Shown here piece after piece: positions 59,704 through 64,000 of a stretch of DNA of 64,000 bases. The position numbers and the translations under genes were made by a program. The stretch's first letter is position 1. Each line of letters begins with the position of its first letter. The notes beneath the pieces are model-generated. The model was given only the letters and a program-made list of their open reading frames with translations, was not told the origin of the DNA and did not search any database. This DNA comes from a bacterium (lineage in GTDB: Bacteria > Chloroflexota > Dehalococcoidia > Tepidiformales > Tepidiformaceae), in NCBI GenBank assembly GCA_003577245.1, contig QEVS01000004.1, positions 1 to 64,000 on the forward strand, given 5' to 3'.

Positions 59704-60882
59704 ATGGAAGAGCACTCCGCCGGCGCCCTCACCGGCATCCGCGTCATTTGCGCGGGCCAGATCCTCGCCGCCCCCTTTTGCGCCACCCTGCTCGGGGAGT
59801 TCGGCGCCGAAGTCATCAAGGTCGAACTGCCCCGTACCGGCGACCCCAACCGCGGCAACGTCTCCTTCGAACAGGACAACCGCGGCCAAAGGTCGGTCAC
59901 GCTCAATCTTCAGGCGCCCGCCGGCGCAGCGCTCTTCCGGCGCCTCTGCGACGTCTCCGACATCCTCATCGAGAACTACCGCCCGGGCACCCTCGAACGC
60001 ATGGGCCTCGCCCCCGGCACGCTGCGCGAATCGAACCCCGGCCTCGTCGTGGTGCGCATCAGCGGCTACGGCCAGACAGGGCCCTACCGCGACCGCGCCG
60101 GGTTCGACCGCGTGGCCCTCGCCTTCGCGGGGATCACCGCCGTCACCGGCTACCCCGACCGGCCGCCGGTGCGCCCGGGCTACTTCGTGGCCGACTACGG
60201 GTCGGGGATGCTTGCCGCCTTCGGCGCACTCACCGCGCTGCGCGCCCGCGAGGTCACCGGCCGGGGGCAGGACGTGGATGTGGCCCTCTACGAAACGGTG
60301 TGGCGCATGAGCGGCACCCACGCCGCCAACTACGGACTTAGCGGGAAGGACCGCGAACGCTCCGGCAACTACTTCCCCGGGGTCATCCCCGCCGAGCAGT
60401 TCGAGACGGCAGACGGCGAGCACCTGGTCATCAACGCCACCACCCAGCTCACCTTCGAGCGCCTCTGCGCGGCCATGGGACGCCCCGAGCTGGTGGAGGA
60501 TGAGCGCTTCCGCCCACGCGCCAGCCTGATGCGCAACCACGCCGCCATCCACGAGGCCATCGCCGAATGGGTCCGGGCGCTGCCGCTCGCCGACTGTCAG
60601 CGCATCCTCGATGAGTTCGGAGTCCCGGCCACGAAGGTCTACAACACCAGCGACATCGTGGCCGATCCGCACTTCGCGGCTCGCGAGCAGGTGCTCTCGA
60701 TCGAGTCGCCGGGCTTCGGGAACATCCTTCAGCCGGGCGTTGCGCCGTTGCTATCCGAGACCCCGGGGCAGGTTCGCGGCCGCGCGCCGCACCTGGGCGA
60801 GCACAACGACGAGGTGTACATCGGCCTCCTCGGCCTTTCGCACGAGGAGCTCGGGCACCACCGGGCCGGGGGCGTGGTCTGA
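59704..60882 (+). CDS. CaiB/BaiF family CoA-transferase (second)
   Basis: This 392-residue class III CoA-transferase has the catalytic aspartate D164 in FVADYGSGMLAAFGAL. AGQILAAPFCATLLGEFGAEVIKVELPRTGDPNR, LIENYRPGTLERMGL and ISGYGQTGPYRDRAGFD complete the pattern. It differs clearly from the enzyme at 43286, so the substrate is probably different. The start is 11 bases after TATTAT with no ribosome-binding site. An SDR gene follows about 115 nt downstream. Confidence 0.92.
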   Translation: MEEHSAGALTGIRVICAGQILAAPFCATLLGEFGAEVIKVELPRTGDPNRGNVSFEQDNRGQRSVTLNLQAPAGAALFRRLCDVSDILIENYRPGTLERMGLAPGTLRESNPGLVVVRISGYGQTGPYRDRAGFDRVALAFAGITAVTGYPDRPPVRPGYFVADYGSGMLAAFGALTALRAREVTGRGQDVDVALYETVWRMSGTHAANYGLSGKDRERSGNYFPGVIPAEQFETADGEHLVINATTQLTFERLCAAMGRPELVEDERFRPRASLMRNHAAIHEAIAEWVRALPLADCQRILDEFGVPATKVYNTSDIVADPHFAAREQVLSIESPGFGNILQPGVAPLLSETPGQVRGRAPHLGEHNDEVYIGLLGLSHEELGHHRAGGVV

Positions 60883-60997
60883 TGCGGGGGACCGGTTCGA
60901 ATGGCATGGACGGGCAGGCGAGGGGGCCAGGGCCTGCAGGCCGGCGCCGTCACGCCGGGGCTCCGGGCCGGTAACTCATCCAGCGGAGGTTAATCAC

Positions 60998-61765
60998 ATG
61001 GGAAAGCTCGAAGGGCGCGTCGCCATCGTCACCGGCGCCGGGTCCATCCGCGAAGGGGTGGGCAATGGCAAGGCCGTGGCCGTCCAGTTCGCCCGCGAAG
61101 GCGCCAGCGTGTTCGCCATCGACATCAACGCCGCTGCGCTCGCCGAAACCGCGGAGATGATCCGGGCCGAAGGCGGCCGGGTCGCAACCGGCGTGGGCGA
61201 CATCTCGAGCAGGGCCGAATGCCAGCGCCTTGTTTCCGAATGCCGCTCCGCTTTCGGTCCCGCCACCATCCTCCACAACAACGTGGGGATTGCGGTCCCG
61301 GGGGAAGCGGCGGACATTGCCGAGGACGCCTGGCGGCGCGCCTTCGCCGTAAACGTGGACTCCATGCTCTACATGTCGCAGGCCGTGCTCCCGGACATGA
61401 TCGGGGCGGGCGGCGGCGCAATCACGAACGTTTCCACCGTGGCCTCCATCCGCGCCTTCCCCGGGGTTGCCTACGGGACCACCAAGGGCGCGGTCAACTC
61501 TCTCACCATCACCCTTGCCGGGAGGCTGGCGCGCCACAACATTCGCGTCAACGCCATCCTCCCCGGGTACATCGATACGCCGCTTGTGGCGCCGGTATGG
61601 CAGAACGAGGCCGTCCGCGAGCTGAACCTCAAGCAGGTTCCCCTGCGCCGGTTCGGCACCGCCTGGGAGATCGCCTCCGTTGCCGCCTTCCTCGCTTCTG
61701 ACGAGGCTTCCTACGTCACGGGCGTGCTCATGCCGGTCGATGGCGGGCTCACCGTCCGGCTCTAG
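60998..61765 (+). CDS. Short-chain dehydrogenase/reductase (second)
   Basis: This 255-residue classical SDR has IVTGAGSIREGVGNGKAVAVQFA, a variant of TGxxxGxG with an insertion, then ILHNNVGIAVPG in place of NNAG, VSTVASIRAFPGVAYGTTKGA with catalytic Ser, Tyr and Lys, and VDGG near the end. It resembles FabG-like enzymes. AGCGGAGG precedes the ATG at a good distance. It is probably co-transcribed with the CoA-transferase. Confidence 0.9.
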   Translation: MGKLEGRVAIVTGAGSIREGVGNGKAVAVQFAREGASVFAIDINAAALAETAEMIRAEGGRVATGVGDISSRAECQRLVSECRSAFGPATILHNNVGIAVPGEAADIAEDAWRRAFAVNVDSMLYMSQAVLPDMIGAGGGAITNVSTVASIRAFPGVAYGTTKGAVNSLTITLAGRLARHNIRVNAILPGYIDTPLVAPVWQNEAVRELNLKQVPLRRFGTAWEIASVAAFLASDEASYVTGVLMPVDGGLTVRL

Positions 61766-61783
61766 GAGCGCCTCGCGGGGCAC

Positions 61784-61818
61784 AAAAAACCGGCGCCGTT
61801 GAGGGGAACGGCGCCGGT
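61784..61818 (-). terminator. Strong terminator for the small zinc-protein gene
   Basis: ACCGGCGCCGTT (61789-61800) and AACGGCGCCGGT (61807-61818) form a perfect 12-bp stem around a 6-nt loop. Read on the minus strand, the stem is followed by TTTTTT (61789-61784), so it terminates the gene at 61876-62076 and may also stop the convergent SDR transcript. Confidence 0.9.
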
Positions 61819-61875
61819 GTGGAGGAGGTTCGTCCGGCGGGAGAGGGCTCGCCGAACGAAAGACCAGGGGTCTTG

Positions 61876-62076
61876 CTAGGCAGCGCTCCGGTGCTCTTCG
61901 TTGGTGATGAAGTCCATGTCCGAAAGCCAGTTCTTGAACTGCTTGGTGGCGCCGCAAACCTTGCAGACGCCCGTGCTCATGGGGCCGTTTGGCTCTTCGA
62001 TGAGCCAGCGGTGGAAGTGGTCGGGAGCGGCGCTCAGGTTCTTCGGCGCAGGGCCGCTTGCAGTTGTCGTTGCCAT
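61876..62076 (-). CDS. Small zinc-binding protein
   Basis: This 66-residue protein has a compact pattern seen in short Chloroflexota/actinobacterial proteins: HFHRWLIEEPNGPMSTGVCKVCGATKQFKNWL, with CxxC and nearby His likely to bind zinc. GGGAGGTACCTGAG precedes the ATG. It is divergent from an HxlR regulator that may control it, and has its own strong terminator. The function is unknown. Confidence 0.75.
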   Translation of the reverse strand: MATTTASGPAPKNLSAAPDHFHRWLIEEPNGPMSTGVCKVCGATKQFKNWLSDMDFITNEEHRSAA

Positions 62077-62144
62077 CTCAGGTACCTCCCGGGGTTGACC
62101 GGCCGAGCCGGCGTCAGCTACGCTGGATTTGCCGTAGTGGCGGT

Positions 62145-62161
62145 ACTAGCGATTCGCTAGT
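62145..62161. promoter_or_regulatory. Perfect palindrome between divergent genes
   Basis: ACTAGCGA-T-TCGCTAGT is a perfect 8+1+8 palindrome. Related GCTAGCGG occurs again near 62215, and a diverged copy (CTAGCATC) lies near 62180. HxlR regulators bind such inverted repeats, so this is a likely operator for both genes. Confidence 0.6.
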
Positions 62162-62223
62162 GTCAACCTCAGGCGTATTCTAGCATCCGCCACTATCGTG
62201 TCAATAGTCTTGGTGCTAGCGGC

Positions 62224-62229
62224 TAAAAT
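62224..62229 (+). promoter_or_regulatory. Candidate -10 of the HxlR gene
   Basis: TAAAAT lies 30 bases before the ATG. The best -35-like sequence, TGTCAA (62199-62204), has a long 19-bp spacer. A GCTAGCGG half-site abuts the -10. Confidence 0.35.
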
Positions 62230-62259
62230 ATTTGTAAAGAAGCCGGGACGGGGGGATGC

Positions 62260-62943
62260 ATGACGCAGCGATCGGCCCCGGAGGCGCCCCGCAAGGCCAC
62301 CTACAACCACCCCTGCCTCATCGCCCAGACCCTCGACGTGCTGGGCGACCGCTGGACCCTCCTCATCCTTCGCGACCTCATGGCCGGCCTTCATCGCTAC
62401 ACCGAAATCCTCGATAGCTGCCAGGGCATGTCTCCCAATGTCCTCTCCGACCGGCTCAAACGCCTCGAAGCCGAGGGTCTCGTCGTCCGCCATTACGAAA
62501 AGGGACTCCCTCCCCGCGTTGAGTACACCCTCACGGAAAAAGGCTGGGCCGTGCGTCCCGTCCTCCTTGCACTTATCGGCTGGGGACGCGAATTCTTGAA
62601 CCCCTTTACCCAGGAATCCGTCGGGCTCACCGTCTCGGCGGATTTCGCCGTCAGGGTGCTCCCCACCTTCTCGTTCCATCCCGAGCGCGCGGCTGACCTC
62701 CAGGCCAGCATGGTCGTTGAGATTGCCGACTGCGTGGACTGCAACACCTGGACCTTCGATATCCACGACGGCCACATGCACCCCCGCCGGCACAGCGAAG
62801 GCGAACCCGACATCCGGCTCCGCACCAACATCGCCGGGTTCTTCCGGTTCCTGCGCGGCGAGGCGCTCCCCGAAGAGTGCGGCGAACTGGAAGGCGCCAT
62901 TGAAACGGCACACGCCATCCAGGCCTGCTTCCTGGGCGACTGA
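62260..62943 (+). CDS. HxlR-family transcriptional regulator with SCP2-like tail
   Basis: This 227-residue regulator has the HxlR winged helix at about 15-110: CLIAQTLDVLGDRWTLLILRDLMAGLHRYTEIL, MSPNVLSDRLKRLEAEGLV and YTLTEKGWAVRPVL. An added C-terminal domain of about 100 residues (from about 128, VSADFAVRVLP) resembles SCP2/sterol-carrier-type ligand domains and could sense a lipid or acyl-CoA. GGGGGG lies 5 nt before the ATG. It is divergent from the small zinc protein. Confidence 0.87.
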   Translation: MTQRSAPEAPRKATYNHPCLIAQTLDVLGDRWTLLILRDLMAGLHRYTEILDSCQGMSPNVLSDRLKRLEAEGLVVRHYEKGLPPRVEYTLTEKGWAVRPVLLALIGWGREFLNPFTQESVGLTVSADFAVRVLPTFSFHPERAADLQASMVVEIADCVDCNTWTFDIHDGHMHPRRHSEGEPDIRLRTNIAGFFRFLRGEALPEECGELEGAIETAHAIQACFLGD

Positions 62944-63039
62944 CGCCTCCCCTTCGCGGCGCGTTACCATACCCCCAGCCATGGCCTTCGTTTCCCATCC
63001 CCCGGCCGCCTCGCCGCCACGCGCTCGCAGGAACCACGC

Positions 63040-64000
63040 GTGATCCACGTCCTTTACGGTGTCGATGCACTCGGCCTGCGCCGCCGCCTCCAGCAGCTCA
63101 AGGATGAGGCGGACGGCGGCTCGGGAATGCTTGCCACCAACTTCGCCGTCGTCGACGGCCGCGACGCGAAGCCCGCCGACATTCTCGGCCCCGCGATGAT
63201 GCCCCCGTTCCTTGCGCCGCGCCGCCTGGTGCTCGTCGAAGGATTGCTCGACCGCTTTGAGGCTCGCCCCGGCCAGCGCCAGCCGCGCAGCGCCGATTCC
63301 CTCGCCCCGCTCTTCGAAGCCTTCGAAGCGGGGCTCCCCGAATCAACCCTTGTTGTGTTCACCGGCGGCGACCTGAAGCGCAACTCCCTGCTCGACCGCC
63401 TCAAGCGCACCCGCGGCGTCCAGCTCGAACATTTCCCCGAGATCAAGGGCGAGGACCTCATCCGCTACATCCGCACCGAAGGCGCCGCCCGCGGCCTTCG
63501 CTTCCGGCCGGGCGGCGGGCGCCCCGAAGGGCTCGACCAGGGGCTCGCGTACCGCGGCTCCGACCCGGCCGCTCTCCTCGCGGCCCTCTGCCGCAGCGAT
63601 ACCCTGGCGATTGCCAACGAGCTCGACAAGCTGGCCCTTTACACCATGGGCCGCGAGGTCACGATCGAGGACGTTGCGCGCATCTGCTCGGGCGAACGCG
63701 AGGCCAACCGCTTCCAGTTCGTCGACCGTGTGATGGACGGCGAGGTGGCGAAGGCGCTCGATGCCCTCGCCCTCCTGCGCCGCGACGGAGAGAGCTCCCA
63801 GGCTCTCCTCGGCTTGCTGGCCGATAGCTACCGTACGGCCGCCACCGTGCTCGACCTGCTGGAAGAAGGCGCCACCCCCGAAGCTATCGGCACAGCCATC
63901 AACCGCCCCTGGCCGCGGCTCCGCGACAGCCTCATCGCTCGCGCCCGCCGCATTGGGCCCTCCGGGGTGAAGGCCGCCTATGCCGCCATTGTGGAGTCGG
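63040..64000 (+). CDS. holA: DNA polymerase III delta subunit (3' end cut off)
   Basis: The open frame runs from GTG 63040 to the window end, giving 320 residues of a protein of about 330-340. It matches HolA, the clamp-loader subunit that opens the beta clamp: an N-terminal nucleotide-fold-like domain (VLYGVDALGLRRRLQQLKDE, MMPPFLAPRRLVLVEGLLDRF), VVFTGGDLKRNSLLDRLK, then the helical middle and collar (ELDKLALYTMGREVTIEDVARICSG, NRFQFVDRVMDGEVAKALDALALLRRDGE). AGGAA lies upstream. It has no stop before 64000. Confidence 0.88.
   Translation, partial: MIHVLYGVDALGLRRRLQQLKDEADGGSGMLATNFAVVDGRDAKPADILGPAMMPPFLAPRRLVLVEGLLDRFEARPGQRQPRSADSLAPLFEAFEAGLPESTLVVFTGGDLKRNSLLDRLKRTRGVQLEHFPEIKGEDLIRYIRTEGAARGLRFRPGGGRPEGLDQGLAYRGSDPAALLAALCRSDTLAIANELDKLALYTMGREVTIEDVARICSGEREANRFQFVDRVMDGEVAKALDALALLRRDGESSQALLGLLADSYRTAATVLDLLEEGATPEAIGTAINRPWPRLRDSLIARARRIGPSGVKAAYAAIVES

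Overview
The window is about 64 kb of very GC-rich, densely packed bacterial chromosome. It holds no rRNA, tRNA, CRISPR array or intact prophage. The gene content fits a Chloroflexota bacterium, probably Dehalococcoidia/Tepidiforma-like: an 11-subunit complex I cluster, DUF2851, several CaiB/BaiF CoA-transferases, an F420-type luciferase-like oxidoreductase and degenerate MBL-fold proteins. This placement is inferred from gene content and was not tested. Core housekeeping genes (proA, pyrG, recQ, holA, nuo) are mixed with accessory genes. Many genes start at GTG or TTG, and several appear to be leaderless, with a TANNNT hexamer 6-8 nt before the start codon.

Region 1 (1-9 kb): a tandem nitrilase, a metal-ligand-less MBL protein, a DUF2851 gene coupled to an HTH regulator with a palindromic operator, an amidase, an MFS transporter, two tiny coupled membrane proteins and a PAS histidine kinase. 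Region 2 (9-16 kb): an Mrr-type restriction enzyme bracketed by inverted purine heptad arrays, an orphan phage portal protein, a multi-zinc-ribbon membrane protein, proA, an alpha/beta hydrolase and a VapBC-like toxin-antitoxin pair with a striking 24-bp palindromic operator. Region 3 (16-27 kb, minus strand): nuoABCDHIJKLMN with overlapping stop/start codons. nuoEFG (the NADH module) is absent, and NuoI carries a three-repeat C-terminal extension.

Region 4 (27-38 kb): a DUF454 protein, a GGDEF-EAL protein, a DinB-like protein, pyrG, a DUF2269 protein, an arsenic module (ArsR regulator, thioesterase and arsM, with three ATCG-N8-CGAT boxes) and three consecutive PAP2-type membrane proteins, the third fused to a kinase-like domain. 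Region 5 (38-47.7 kb): recQ, a secreted Thr-linker protein, SDR/LLM/CoA-transferase/AttH-like catabolic genes, a methyltransferase, a nucleoside phosphorylase and a small membrane protein.

Region 6 (47.8-53.8 kb): a fatty-acid/acyl-CoA block with two crotonase-fold proteins around a pair of small paralogues, an acyl-CoA synthetase and a membrane Fe-S oxidoreductase resembling EtfD, which would pass beta-oxidation electrons to the quinone pool also served by complex I. Region 7 (54-59 kb): a tightly coupled operon of a galactokinase-family enzyme, a sugar nucleotidyltransferase and a GH36 alpha-galactosidase. Region 8 (59-64 kb): an alkyltransferase-like DNA repair protein, a CoA-transferase, an SDR, a small zinc protein divergent from an HxlR regulator with a palindromic operator, and the 5' part of holA, cut by the window end.
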